Shown: positions 35,265-44,762 of the stretch, piece after piece
Layout of the letters: each line of letters opens with the position of its first letter
How positions within the stretch are numbered: the stretch's first letter is position 1
From: Bacillus thuringiensis
Lineage (GTDB): Bacteria; Bacillota; Bacilli; Bacillales; Bacillaceae_G
DNA: 64,000 nt
Direction of reading: 5' to 3'
Assembly (NCBI RefSeq): GCF_022095615.2
Contig: NZ_CP155559.1
Span: forward strand, 3,283,501 to 3,347,500
Notes under the pieces: generated by a model
Told to the model about the DNA's origin: nothing
Seen by the model: the letters and a program-made list of their open reading frames with translations, nothing else
The model's database searches: none
Translations under genes and position numbers: made by a program

Positions 35265-38200
35265 TTAAACATTCGTTTTTGGCGTTTCCTCTTCATCATG
35301 AACGCTTAATAAATTTTGCCACTTTTTATAAGGAGCACTATTTGGATCTACATAACCTTTCGCATACGAGCGATCCCACAATTGTTTAATAAACATTTCT
35401 TTCTCTTTCTTTGCAACCATATCGGCACCTGTACCGTAATAGTTTTGGAAATACAACTCAATTTCATCAAGGAATAGCCTTAATAATTCATCAGAAGTTT
35501 CTTCTAGCGTTGGGTCATATTTCGCTTCACGGTCATACATTAAAATCATATCTAAAATATTATGGACATGCTCTTTACGAAGCCATCTAATATCTTGAGC
35601 TCCTAATACGAACGGATGTGTATATAAATGTCCGCCCTGTATCATAGCTTTTTCTTGTTCTTCTTCAAATCTGGACAAGATGTTTTCATAAATAAACGGA
35701 TTATGAAGCAACGCTCTGTGTAATTTGTAACTTTCACTTGAAATATTTTTTCCCATCGACTGAATTAAGAAGCTACGCCCAACACCGTTATATTGATACA
35801 CGAACTGACCATCAACAGCAACTAAACTAATCCAGCGATACATATACGCGTATAGAAGAGCTCGATTACATTTATCGTAATCCAACTTCGTTTGCGTTGC
35901 ATTTAAGTCTGGCATGAATGCTGGTAAGTGCCAATACTTATCTAAATGCGGCGTTAAACTAGATTTTTTACTATTTAGTTTATTCACACGGCGATAGTAT
36001 GACTGAAAATAATCACCTTTATCATTCATAAATCCATTTGCAATGTGTCCAGACGAAAGCTTAGGGAAGTCTTGCAACGATAAACCGTAATGCGCACGAT
36101 AACAAATGACTTCAAATGGCGAAAAAGCTTCATGTACTGTATCTTTTTCTTTAAACATTTCTTGTATTAATTCCTCTTGTAGTTCTTTCTTTAAAGATGG
36201 ATGTATACCCCAATATTGTAATTCTCTGTGATGGGAAACTTTCGGCACAAATGGACTAGCTAAATGGAACAAGTCTTCAATTTTTTCACGGACGTATTCA
36301 TCACGATCACGTTTCTTATAATCCGCTTCTTTTCGTAACGCCTCAACGATATTCAGTTCTAATTTATCGCGATAGCGTATTTGTAATTCATCGTAGCAAT
36401 AACTTAGTATGTGCTCACGATAAAAGTCCTCTACCTTTTTCGATTGAATCTCTTCTGTTTTCGCATCCCGGCAATATTCCCCGTATAAACTCATATAAAT
36501 TTCTGCAGAAATATCTTTCGGTAATACACCTAAATTTAAATGTTGCTGCATATCTTGCCATATCTTTTCTTGTAACTTCTCTTCAGCTAATACATATACA
36601 TTCGTCGGGTTTGTTTTTCCTTCAAATTCCTTGCTTCGTTTTTGAATTTCGAACAATAAATTTTCACGTGTTTCGTGTAAATTATCAAAAAACCTTTCCC
36701 AATATTGAATCATCTTATTAACTGCTTGATATAGTGATTGATAAACGAGTTCTAATAGCATTTCTTTACGATACTCGTTTAATTTGTGTACGTACTGCGT
36801 TACAATATCTTCAAATTCTTTTTTAAACAAACGCTGCTGATTATTCATCATTTTTCCAAACCAGCCTTGTTGCTGCGCAATTTCTACTCGGCGAACAGCT
36901 GTTACCGTCCCATCAATATTACTTACATTAAATTTCTTATCGTAGTTTTGAATTAAATTGCGCTTTTGTTCATTATTTTCATGCAAACGATTCATTTTCT
37001 CTACTAACTGCTTTCGAATTTCATACAACATAAAACGAGCTGATACCGGATGAACAGGATCTGTTTTCTTTAAAAACCATGTATTTAGTTGATATGACTG
37101 CCCTTCAGAACCACTTGGTGAAAAACGGTCTGATTCAATCATGTCATATAAAAGTGTCGTTACATGTTCATGTACGCGGCTCGGAATCGCATACGCATAT
37201 AAACGAACCGCATGATCCACTCTTGCTACTTCACCTTTCATTTGCTCCATCATTTTCAGCTTCGCAGCCGAAATTTTACACTCGTGCTGCAGACGGTTTA
37301 ATTCCTCATCTTTTTGCACCGTACGCTGTACATAACTTTCTACAGCTTCTAAAAACAGTTTAGATTTCGCCACACCAACTTTACCGCCCTCTGCTCCTTC
37401 ACGTGTTTCATTGTACATTTGTCTATAGAAAATATGAGCCTGTTCTGGACGAGTAGCAAGATGTTCTAAGTCTTCTAAATAACTTTTCCCGCGCTCTGGC
37501 TTTTCACGTTGCATCCCTCGTTTTACGTCTTGGTCATATCTTTGCTTCTTCTCTTGAAACAGTTGATCTAAATGAAGCCAAGATTCATCTAAACCTTGCA
37601 CAGCCCATTTTAAAGCACAATATTTTAACACGTGCTCATACGGATAAATAATCTTTGCCGTTCCTGCCCCGCAATATCGTCCTTTCCCGCTCGATTCTGC
37701 TAATTGCTGAATTTGATTATCTTCCTGTGCAAAATGATTGGCAGACATCGGACTAAATAACTGTAAATAAATCGTATTTGCCATTTGCTCCATATAATCT
37801 GATAAATTGTGCAGATGGTGTCCATGTAGATTTTCGTAATCGTATAGGAAACAATAATTGTACGGTAAATGATGTTGTTTAATCGTATGATTCGTTCTTC
37901 CGTCTTCATCTACTTGATCAGGACGATACTCTAATTCAATCGTGACGCCACCGCGTTTGGATAGTTCTCCGGTAGAGCCAAGCGTAATGGCATGTAATTC
38001 TTTTAACGATGCATAGCCGTTTGCTTGCACCGTTTCAAACTCTTTCGCACTAACCGTTCTCGTCTTAACTAACACATCCGGCATTAGAAACGCACCGCGT
38101 ATTAAAATGTTGTGATGCTGCAGTTTTTTCCGAAGCATTTCACGTAAATATAATGCAATTTGCAGAAACATCCCTGAACCTGTTCCGCCCGCTAGTGACG

Positions 38201-38627
38201 TTACGATAATGACACGTACTCCATACTCCGTTTGATCACTTGTAACTGGAAAAATCTTCTCAATTTCTTGCCAAAAGGATGTCAATTTATCTTCTTTCAT
38301 CGCAGCAAGTAACGCTAAACGGGAAATGACGCGTAACTGTCCTGCCCCTTCTGTCAGTGGTTTATCAAGTATAGTCGGGTCCATCGGAAACCACTCTGGA
38401 ATCGTTGGATCTCCCGCAATATACTCTCTTGGCGTTTTACTAGAACTCGTTTGCGTCTTAAACTTTCGAATATGATCAAATTTACTCAATGTATTCACAT
38501 CTGTATCAAATACGTGCATTGCTACCTTTTTTCGGCGCTCCTCAGGTAGCCTTTCATATATTTGATGTGTCACAGTACTACCGATTCCACCTAAACCAAT
38601 TAATATCGTTGGAACTTGTAACGTCAT
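35265..38627 (-). CDS. Large tubulin/FtsZ-superfamily protein (Tubulin-like domain)
   Basis: A 1120-residue cytoplasmic protein. The N-terminus has ILIGLGGIGS, a Rossmann-type glycine loop, and SLAGGTGSGMFLQ near residues 145-157, which is the tubulin/FtsZ GTP-binding signature (GGTGSG). This fits the bacterial tubulin-like family PF13809. The remaining 700 or more residues are highly charged and probably helical, with no membrane segment, unlike short cell-division FtsZ. I start at ATG 38627, with AAGGTGG 5 bp upstream. It follows the vWA gene by 74 bp. FtsZ-like proteins paired with vWA proteins have been proposed to act in membrane remodelling; a GTP-dependent polymer is inference here. 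Confidence 0.85.
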   Translation of the reverse strand: MTLQVPTILIGLGGIGSTVTHQIYERLPEERRKKVAMHVFDTDVNTLSKFDHIRKFKTQTSSSKTPREYIAGDPTIPEWFPMDPTILDKPLTEGAGQLRVISRLALLAAMKEDKLTSFWQEIEKIFPVTSDQTEYGVRVIIVTSLAGGTGSGMFLQIALYLREMLRKKLQHHNILIRGAFLMPDVLVKTRTVSAKEFETVQANGYASLKELHAITLGSTGELSKRGGVTIELEYRPDQVDEDGRTNHTIKQHHLPYNYCFLYDYENLHGHHLHNLSDYMEQMANTIYLQLFSPMSANHFAQEDNQIQQLAESSGKGRYCGAGTAKIIYPYEHVLKYCALKWAVQGLDESWLHLDQLFQEKKQRYDQDVKRGMQREKPERGKSYLEDLEHLATRPEQAHIFYRQMYNETREGAEGGKVGVAKSKLFLEAVESYVQRTVQKDEELNRLQHECKISAAKLKMMEQMKGEVARVDHAVRLYAYAIPSRVHEHVTTLLYDMIESDRFSPSGSEGQSYQLNTWFLKKTDPVHPVSARFMLYEIRKQLVEKMNRLHENNEQKRNLIQNYDKKFNVSNIDGTVTAVRRVEIAQQQGWFGKMMNNQQRLFKKEFEDIVTQYVHKLNEYRKEMLLELVYQSLYQAVNKMIQYWERFFDNLHETRENLLFEIQKRSKEFEGKTNPTNVYVLAEEKLQEKIWQDMQQHLNLGVLPKDISAEIYMSLYGEYCRDAKTEEIQSKKVEDFYREHILSYCYDELQIRYRDKLELNIVEALRKEADYKKRDRDEYVREKIEDLFHLASPFVPKVSHHRELQYWGIHPSLKKELQEELIQEMFKEKDTVHEAFSPFEVICYRAHYGLSLQDFPKLSSGHIANGFMNDKGDYFQSYYRRVNKLNSKKSSLTPHLDKYWHLPAFMPDLNATQTKLDYDKCNRALLYAYMYRWISLVAVDGQFVYQYNGVGRSFLIQSMGKNISSESYKLHRALLHNPFIYENILSRFEEEQEKAMIQGGHLYTHPFVLGAQDIRWLRKEHVHNILDMILMYDREAKYDPTLEETSDELLRLFLDEIELYFQNYYGTGADMVAKKEKEMFIKQLWDRSYAKGYVDPNSAPYKKWQNLLSVHDEEETPKTNV

Positions 38628-38701
38628 GTGAACCACCTTCCTATTCTTGCTTGTTTGAAAAGAGGGGGAGAAAGATGAGACTCCCTCCTTTTCCCTATCT
38701 A

Positions 38702-40801
38702 CTATTCACACTCATATTTGTAAATTTCTTTACCATACCCTCTATCAATTACTAAAAGTTCATTTGGATATAGCGTCTTATGTTCCATTCCAACCTCATC
38801 TTCTGTTATAAACATCCCATCAATAATCATTCCTACTACTTGTGACTCTTTCGCTACAAATATTGATTTCGACCCTTTCTTTGCTATAAACGTAACGGAT
38901 TGCACAGTCTTTCTTTCTGCTCGGAATGGAATGCCAAAATAGTGTTTCCACCATTTATTTTTAAGTAACTCTGGTTCAGATTGATATAACCAATCTTTTG
39001 CTACCTCTTGATCCCATTCATAATACAATAGTGCTTTCCGGTGAAATCTTGGACGAACAATCCATCCTAAAACGATTATTCCTACTACTAACAATAATAA
39101 AGTGATAGGAATAACAAACTTAAAAATAAGCGCATATTTTTCATAAAACGGTGCATTTTGAATATGAAGTGATATATTTTTCTTTACTTCTTGTAATTTT
39201 GAATCTTGCACTACGATGGTAGCTTCTACGGTGCCGGTATCTGTAAAATTGAATGTGTCGGAGTAATGAGGTCGAGGATAAATATAAATTTGATTACCAT
39301 GTTGTTTTATTTCATAGTTGATTGATTGTTTAGATGTGACACCAGTAGATTTTATTAGTTTCTTTACAGCCTCTTCTGTCATCAGCTTACCATCTAACTG
39401 TGGTTGTATAATAAAAGGTTTACTATTCTCTAAATTTGTTACTTTTTCTTCATAATCTTTCGTAATAGTTTGCAATGATAATTTTGGTTTTTCCGTTACT
39501 TCGACTTTAAATTCTTTCGTCTGTCTGTAAAATCCCTTTATGTTCATATGAACTTTCCCGCGCACTAACCCTTTATCAATCTTCGTTTCGTAGTAAAATA
39601 CATGTTTTTTATCGTCCCACTTCATCTGGTACTGTTTTCCGTCTATTTCTACTTCTGCCTGAAAATATGAAGACTGAATTGGTAATTCGGTAGGCTTCGC
39701 TTCAATAACAGCGGTAACACCTTCGTACATTTCTTCCACATTTTTTTGACTACGATCATCTTTGTCATAAGTAGAAACAGTATAGTTAAGCGCTGGTTCA
39801 ACTAGTACTTGTAGTCCTTCTTTCTCAATATTCTGGTCCACCTCTATCGTATAAGTTCCTGGTTTAATAACTTCCTGATTTTCCGTACTGATATGAACTA
39901 TATTTCCGAATAATTTCGCTTCTCCTGGTGCATGTATGGAATAGGAAGATTGTAATTGTAACGGTTTAGAAATTTGTGTGACCTGATAATTAGACAAAGA
40001 AGGCGATTGTCGTACAAGCGTCATACGCTTTAATGGAAATGGTGTTGTAATCTCTACTTTCTTCCCTACTACTTTCGTTTTTACAATTGATTCAACAGAA
40101 GAGAACGGATCACGATTTGCAACTAATGCTGCGACTTGATTGACACTTTTTACAATACCATCCTCTCCACTAGATGGCATCGTAACTCCGTTTATCTCTT
40201 TCTTCCATATCTCTTTAAACGTATTTAGTTGTGCCTTTTCTTGCTGTCCTAAATCCTCTTCCATCGTAATTAAAATTGGATGTAGCGATATCTTTTTTGC
40301 ATCCATATCCTTCTTAAACTGTGCTAACTTCTGTGTAATTTGTTCTTTCCCGCCAACCTTATCTTTCTCTAAATCATTAAATGCCCCGTCAGTTAAGACA
40401 ATAAGCCAAAATTCACGTTTTCCATCTATATCTGCTTCCTTTTTTATAGATTGCATCGCCGTTTCTACTGCGCTAAACGGAGTATTTAAATACGTTTTCC
40501 ATGCCCCAATTCCCTCAATTTCTGTTTGTCTCTTATCCTTCGTTAACGAAATGTCTAATGGATCATTCGGCTTGCTCATTGGAACATACGAAAATTTATC
40601 TTTTTCATCTAATAGCGCAACTAAACTTTGCAAAGCATAATTGGCATATTTCCAGCGATCGTTATTTCTCATGCTGCCCGAATCATCATATACAAGTGAA
40701 ACGACCCTTTCCTTTGCCTCCTCTCCTTTTGCAAAAGTCCAAAAAGGATGTAACCATATAAATAGAAACAACATGAATGTGGCACAAATTCGAATTTTCA
40801 T
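38702..40801 (-). CDS. Secreted/membrane-anchored vWA domain protein
   Basis: A 699-residue protein with a signal sequence or anchor (residues 1-24), a von Willebrand A domain with MIDAS motif DDSGS at 39-43, a long beta-rich middle region and one transmembrane helix near residue 590 (FVIPITLLLLVVGIIVLGWIV). A cytoplasmic C-terminal tail of about 90 residues follows. Topology therefore puts the vWA domain outside and the tail inside, where the tubulin-like protein could contact it. I start at ATG 40801 because the signal peptide begins there; the frame is open to 40894. It is the first gene of a two- or three-gene operon. Confidence 0.85.
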   Translation of the reverse strand: MKIRICATFMLFLFIWLHPFWTFAKGEEAKERVVSLVYDDSGSMRNNDRWKYANYALQSLVALLDEKDKFSYVPMSKPNDPLDISLTKDKRQTEIEGIGAWKTYLNTPFSAVETAMQSIKKEADIDGKREFWLIVLTDGAFNDLEKDKVGGKEQITQKLAQFKKDMDAKKISLHPILITMEEDLGQQEKAQLNTFKEIWKKEINGVTMPSSGEDGIVKSVNQVAALVANRDPFSSVESIVKTKVVGKKVEITTPFPLKRMTLVRQSPSLSNYQVTQISKPLQLQSSYSIHAPGEAKLFGNIVHISTENQEVIKPGTYTIEVDQNIEKEGLQVLVEPALNYTVSTYDKDDRSQKNVEEMYEGVTAVIEAKPTELPIQSSYFQAEVEIDGKQYQMKWDDKKHVFYYETKIDKGLVRGKVHMNIKGFYRQTKEFKVEVTEKPKLSLQTITKDYEEKVTNLENSKPFIIQPQLDGKLMTEEAVKKLIKSTGVTSKQSINYEIKQHGNQIYIYPRPHYSDTFNFTDTGTVEATIVVQDSKLQEVKKNISLHIQNAPFYEKYALIFKFVIPITLLLLVVGIIVLGWIVRPRFHRKALLYYEWDQEVAKDWLYQSEPELLKNKWWKHYFGIPFRAERKTVQSVTFIAKKGSKSIFVAKESQVVGMIIDGMFITEDEVGMEHKTLYPNELLVIDRGYGKEIYKYECE

Positions 40802-40855
40802 GATGAGGCTTCGCCACCTTTGTAGACAAATTCCTATGTTTAAATTTATGAGAGG

Positions 40856-40877
40856 ATACAAGATATATGACTTGTAT
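40856..40877. promoter_or_regulatory. Inverted repeat upstream of the vWA-tubulin operon
   Basis: Perfect 7-bp arms ATACAAG/CTTGTAT with an 8-bp spacer, 55 bp before the vWA start codon. It could be an operator; no regulator gene is adjacent. Confidence 0.4.
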
Positions 40878-40971
40878 TTTAGGACAACTAACACATCATA
40901 ACTTTATTATGTAAACAGTTATATAAGTTGAATATTATTCCTTCTATCGTTTTCTATCCGATACTATAAGT

Positions 40972-41011
40972 AAAAAAGCCTGTTTAAGCTCTACACTTAA
41001 AACAGACTTTT
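40972..41011 (-). terminator. Terminator of the 111-aa hypothetical gene
   Basis: Stem built from CTGTTTAAG/CTTAAAACAG with AAG/CTT ends, followed by T6 on the minus strand. It separates the upstream gene from the vWA operon. Confidence 0.75.
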
Positions 41012-41051
41012 CCTACTTTTCGTCTTCAAAACATATATCAAAAAGTTTGAT

Positions 41052-41387
41052 TTATTGCTTCACATACACTTCAACAACCGGATTTTCTTTATTATCCGCA
41101 TGCAAGCGTAAATTCTCTTCACTTGTACTATAAATGCTAGCTAATAACATAATCGTTAACACATTAGGCGTTTTTGCATCGCTTCCGTATTTCCTTTCAA
41201 GTGCTTCCTTGTATTCAAAATCCAAATCCCCCTGCACATATGTATACACTTCAAAGCCATCTTCTAAATTACAAACTACTGTATCAATTATATCTGCCCC
41301 TACTTGCTTCTTCATTTCCTCTCGCAATGCTTCAATAAATTCTTCCCATGGTACTTCGTATGTCTGAAACTGATCTGTAGATTTCAT
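41052..41387 (-). CDS. Conserved hypothetical protein (111 aa)
   Basis: An unrecognised 111-residue acidic soluble protein (many Glu and Asp, no membrane segment). It has an AAGGAGGAAAAGG ribosome region before ATG 41387 and its own terminator, so it is a single-gene unit. It is divergent from the Gly/Cys-rich gene across a 134-bp spacer. No domain call is made. Confidence 0.75.
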   Translation of the reverse strand: MKSTDQFQTYEVPWEEFIEALREEMKKQVGADIIDTVVCNLEDGFEVYTYVQGDLDFEYKEALERKYGSDAKTPNVLTIMLLASIYSTSEENLRLHADNKENPVVEVYVKQ

Positions 41388-41521
41388 ACCTTTTCCTCCT
41401 TATATATCCTCTTCCTATATTTCCCCTTTCCTATAACAATTATGATAGATAGGGCATTCGTACAAGCCGCACTTGTCCCCTCTACATATCGTATTACTGT
41501 AATGGGGAAGGAGGAAAGAAC

Positions 41522-41914
41522 ATGCATAGACAAAAATGTTACGATACGTGCCAACGTTATTTCGGTAAAGTCGTTCGAATTGAAGATCGTGATGGCCGCA
41601 TTCATTTAGGCAAAATAATTGATGTGACAAAAAGCTCTGTATGGATTGAACCAGTGCAACAGCGCTCATCTTTTGATACAGGATTTGGATACTATGACGC
41701 TTATACAAACGGTGGTTGCGATCTTTGCGGCGGCCTTAGCAGATGTGATAGCTGTGGATTTGGTTGTGGTGGTGGTGGATTCGGCGGCTGTGGATGTGGC
41801 GGTCGTGGTTGCGGTAATTGCGGCGGCTGGGGAGGCGGCGGTTGTGGATGGGGCGTTGAACTCGGATTTGGTTTCATCTTCGGAATTACATTAGCTGCAT
41901 TATTTTTCATTTAA
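41522..41914 (+). CDS. Gly/Cys-rich small protein with C-terminal membrane segment
   Basis: A 130-residue protein in three parts: a compact N-terminal domain of about 45 residues (YFGKVVRIEDRDGRIHLGKIIDV-type, resembling a small beta-barrel); a low-complexity Gly/Cys region at about 64-108 with CGG and GGGG runs; and a hydrophobic C-terminal helix (ELGFGFIFGITLAALFFI). AAGGAGG lies 7 bp before the ATG. CATATCGTA at 41485-41493 fits the -10 of mother-cell sigma-E/K promoters, so a spore-coat or exosporium role is possible, but that is inference. The GC content is visibly higher than in neighbouring genes. Confidence 0.75.
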   Translation: MHRQKCYDTCQRYFGKVVRIEDRDGRIHLGKIIDVTKSSVWIEPVQQRSSFDTGFGYYDAYTNGGCDLCGGLSRCDSCGFGCGGGGFGGCGCGGRGCGNCGGWGGGGCGWGVELGFGFIFGITLAALFFI

Positions 41915-41920
41915 CATAGT

Positions 41921-41950
41921 AAAGAGTTGACTAACTTTAGCCAACTCTTT
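41921..41950. terminator. Bidirectional terminator
   Basis: Stem AAAGAGTTG/CAACTCTTT with inner CTA/TAG pairing. It is shared by the Gly/Cys-rich gene and the convergent methyltransferase gene. Confidence 0.85.
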
Positions 41951-41954
41951 TTAT

Positions 41955-42674
41955 TTATTTTTCACATATAAAAATACGATGACCTAAAATATGTTGGTAC
42001 ATAAGTCGTACATTTTCATGCTGTACCCATGCCTCATATAATTCATTGGGAATATGCGCGGATACATTCCATTCTGGCTCTTCTATATAGCCCGAGATTG
42101 TTTCTGCAATTGTACCACCGCCAGCAATGGTAACCCGATTAAAGTTTGCTTTCTGAAATAATTGCACCCATTCATTCTCAGTTAATAGGTCTTTCATCCC
42201 GTATAATTGGGCAATTTTTTCTTCCTCACTCTTCTCAATGTGCCTATCAATAATCATTTCAATGACAACTAGCTTGCCATCCTTCTGTAATACACGATAG
42301 CACTCTGAGATCACCATTTCTTTCTCCGTAAAAGCGAGTATCGATTCTCCGAGTACGAACTCAAATGAATCATGCACACAAGGTAATTGCTCTACATTCC
42401 CTTCAATTAACTGAATGTCTAGTCCTTCAATTAACCATCTATCTTTCGCCTTTTGAATCATAATCTCATTCTTTTCAACCGCCGTTACTTTATAACCACA
42501 TTCTTTTGTCATATACGCCGCTGTTTTCCCCGTACCGCAGCCTATCTCAAGGACATTTGCTCCATATTTAAAAGGCAGTTGAGCTAACAATTGTTTTGTT
42601 AACGTAAAACCACCAGGATGAGCACTTCCTATTCCGTAATAAGCTAGGAAATCGATGTAAGTATTTCGTTTCAT
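41955..42674 (-). CDS. Class I SAM-dependent methyltransferase
   Basis: A 239-residue methyltransferase of the Methyltransf_11 type. VLEIGCGTGKTAAYM near residue 38 is SAM motif I, the acidic VTAVEKNEIM follows as motif II, and IEGNVEQLPCVHDSFEFVLGE as post-II. The substrate cannot be inferred. The gene is apparently monocistronic, convergent with the Gly/Cys-rich gene and downstream of the first oppA terminator. Confidence 0.85.
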   Translation of the reverse strand: MKRNTYIDFLAYYGIGSAHPGGFTLTKQLLAQLPFKYGANVLEIGCGTGKTAAYMTKECGYKVTAVEKNEIMIQKAKDRWLIEGLDIQLIEGNVEQLPCVHDSFEFVLGESILAFTEKEMVISECYRVLQKDGKLVVIEMIIDRHIEKSEEEKIAQLYGMKDLLTENEWVQLFQKANFNRVTIAGGGTIAETISGYIEEPEWNVSAHIPNELYEAWVQHENVRLMYQHILGHRIFICEK

Positions 42675-42726
42675 GGGATTCTCCCTTTTTTATTTTATAT
42701 ATTCGAGGAAGGAATAAAAGTGCATA

Positions 42727-42780
42727 GAAAAAGCATTTTCAAGTGCTCTAATACCGCAACTTGAAAATGCTTTTTCTTTT
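42727..42780 (-). terminator. Terminator of first oppA paralogue
   Basis: Perfect 17-bp stem GAAAAAGCATTTTCAAG with its complement, followed by a T-containing run on the minus strand. Confidence 0.85.
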
Positions 42781-42823
42781 ATCCTGCTATTTTCTGGGCA
42801 GCCTAATTAAAGTTTCACTTTAT
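42778..42823 (+). repeat. Internally deleted bcr1-type element
   Basis: A 36-bp core, from CCTGCTATTTTCTGGGCAG to CCTAATTAAAGTTTCAC, lies between TTTAT copies at 42778-42782 and 42819-42823. The ends match the full bcr1-type copies near 58 kb, and most of the middle is missing. It touches the stop codon of the adjacent oppA. Confidence 0.65.
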
Positions 42824-44529
42824 TATTTCTCTTCAATATACGCCCATTTGAAGCTATATTCCGGACTAATATTATGTTTCACAATTCCCTTTATATTTGG
42901 TTTCATAACATATGATTTAGCACTTTGATATAAAGGTACAAGCGCTACATCTTCCTCAAGTAACAATTTCTCTGCCTTCCCTAACTCTGTCCAACGTTTT
43001 TTTGCATCAGCCATCCATTCTGTCTTACTTTTAGTAATAATGTCATCATATTTTGAATCTGAGTAGCTCATCTGATTCTGAGAATTTGTCGTTTCAAACA
43101 TATCAAGATACGTCATAGGATCCGCATAATCTGGATTCCAGCCACCATATGAAAAATCATAATCTTGGTCTGATTCTAATTTTAGCTTTTGCTTAAAAGG
43201 TTGCAGTTTAATATTTACTGTCACGCCTTTTAGATTTTTTTCAACTTGATCTTTTACATACTCTCCAACCTTTTTCGCATTACCAGTATCATAATTTAAC
43301 AGTTCAATTGTGACTTGATCTTTTCCAAGTTCTTTTTTCGCTTCTTCCCAAGCTGCTGCTGCCTTTTTAGTGTCTTGTTTTAAACCATTCTTGAACGTTT
43401 CTGCGAAATCTTTACCATCTGGTCCACTCGCTAAACCTTTTGGTACTAAGTAATCGACTGGTTTTGAACCATCATTTAAAATGACATTCGCTAAAGCTTT
43501 CTTATCAATTGATAATGCAATTGCTTCACGTAGTTTTTTGCTCTTTAACGGTGTATCTTGCCCACCACGCTTTTGGTTTAGACGTAAGTAAAACGTACTT
43601 GTTTCCGAATATGCGCCAAACTCCTCTTTATTATTTCTATACTTATCAACAAACTCTCCTGATAAAAGTGCGAAATCAATTGCACCTGTATCGTATAAAT
43701 TTACTCTAGTAGCTGGTTCTTTTACTACGCTATAGTTAATTTCTTCTAGTTTTACAGTCTTTTTATCCCAATACTGATCATTTTTCTTTAATTTCCAGCC
43801 TTGCTCATGTTTCCAATCAGTAAGAACGAACGGTCCGTTATATACTGTTGTATCAGACTCTAAACCGAATTTATTCCCTTTTTCTTTTACAAACTTTTCA
43901 TTTAATGGATAGTATGACGCAAATGCCATTAAGTTCAAGAAATACGGTACCGGTCTTTCCAGTTCCACTTCAAGTGTATAATCATCTACCGCTTTTACAC
44001 CTAATGTAGCAACTTCTCCTTTTCCTTGATTAATTGTTTCTGCATTTTTAATATAGTAAGCAATAAATGCATACTCAGCAGCTGTTTTTGGATCTACTAG
44101 ACGTTGCCATGCAAATACGAAATCTTTCGCTGTTACTGGATCACCGTTTGACCATTTTGCATCTTTCCGTAATTTAAATGTATATTTTTTACCATCCTCG
44201 CTTTTTGTGCTAGATTCTGCTACAGCTGGGATTGGCTTATTATCTTTATCAAGGCGATATAAACCTTCCATCGTATTCCCTAAAATTTGTGCGCCAAGTG
44301 TATCTGTACTTTTTGAAGTATCCATCGTCGGAATTTCATTCGTTTCTGTACGATTTAGCACTTGCTTCGCTGCATATTTTATATCAGATTTTTTCTCTTC
44401 CCCGCCATTATTAGACGTTGTAGTCGGTTTCTTCTCCCCACCAGATCCAGAAGAACATGCTGTTAACGCCATACTCATTGCTAAAACTGGTACTACAACT
44501 GCCGTGAATTTTTTCATCTTTTTCTTCAT
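42823..44529 (-). CDS. Oligopeptide-binding lipoprotein OppA, paralogue 1
   Basis: A 568-residue extracytoplasmic solute-binding protein of the peptide/nickel family (SBP_bac_5). The lipobox is LTAC, with Cys25 lipidated, followed by a Ser/Gly/Thr/Asn linker. The NGDPVTAKDFVFAWQRL and GPFVLTDWKHEQGW segments are classic OppA. It should bind oligopeptides at the outer membrane face and deliver them to an Opp permease. No opp permease or ATPase gene is in the window, so it must share one encoded elsewhere. GGGAGGG lies 7 bp before ATG. It is the most 3' of three tandem paralogues, each with its own terminator. Confidence 0.92.
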   Translation of the reverse strand: MKKKMKKFTAVVVPVLAMSMALTACSSGSGGEKKPTTTSNNGGEEKKSDIKYAAKQVLNRTETNEIPTMDTSKSTDTLGAQILGNTMEGLYRLDKDNKPIPAVAESSTKSEDGKKYTFKLRKDAKWSNGDPVTAKDFVFAWQRLVDPKTAAEYAFIAYYIKNAETINQGKGEVATLGVKAVDDYTLEVELERPVPYFLNLMAFASYYPLNEKFVKEKGNKFGLESDTTVYNGPFVLTDWKHEQGWKLKKNDQYWDKKTVKLEEINYSVVKEPATRVNLYDTGAIDFALLSGEFVDKYRNNKEEFGAYSETSTFYLRLNQKRGGQDTPLKSKKLREAIALSIDKKALANVILNDGSKPVDYLVPKGLASGPDGKDFAETFKNGLKQDTKKAAAAWEEAKKELGKDQVTIELLNYDTGNAKKVGEYVKDQVEKNLKGVTVNIKLQPFKQKLKLESDQDYDFSYGGWNPDYADPMTYLDMFETTNSQNQMSYSDSKYDDIITKSKTEWMADAKKRWTELGKAEKLLLEEDVALVPLYQSAKSYVMKPNIKGIVKHNISPEYSFKWAYIEEK

Positions 44530-44762
44530 TCTTATACCCTCCCCAATTATATGTACGAAACTAACTTTGAGAGATTTTCTATGAACTTAGTTATTAATAC
44601 TTTTTCACCAATTAACATCTTGGTAATTATCCTCATTTTTGAAGTTTCCATTATTTTATTTTCATAGTAACTATGTATTTTACTATTACTACTATACGAA
44701 TTCTCCCCCATCTACTATATGTCAGTACTACTTTTCTTATTCTTCTCTATTTAATTGAATAG

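Noticed and set aside
41701..41910. Proline-rich minus-strand frame opposite the Gly/Cys-rich gene
   Set aside because: It is the antisense of GGN codons, has no ribosome site and is not independent.
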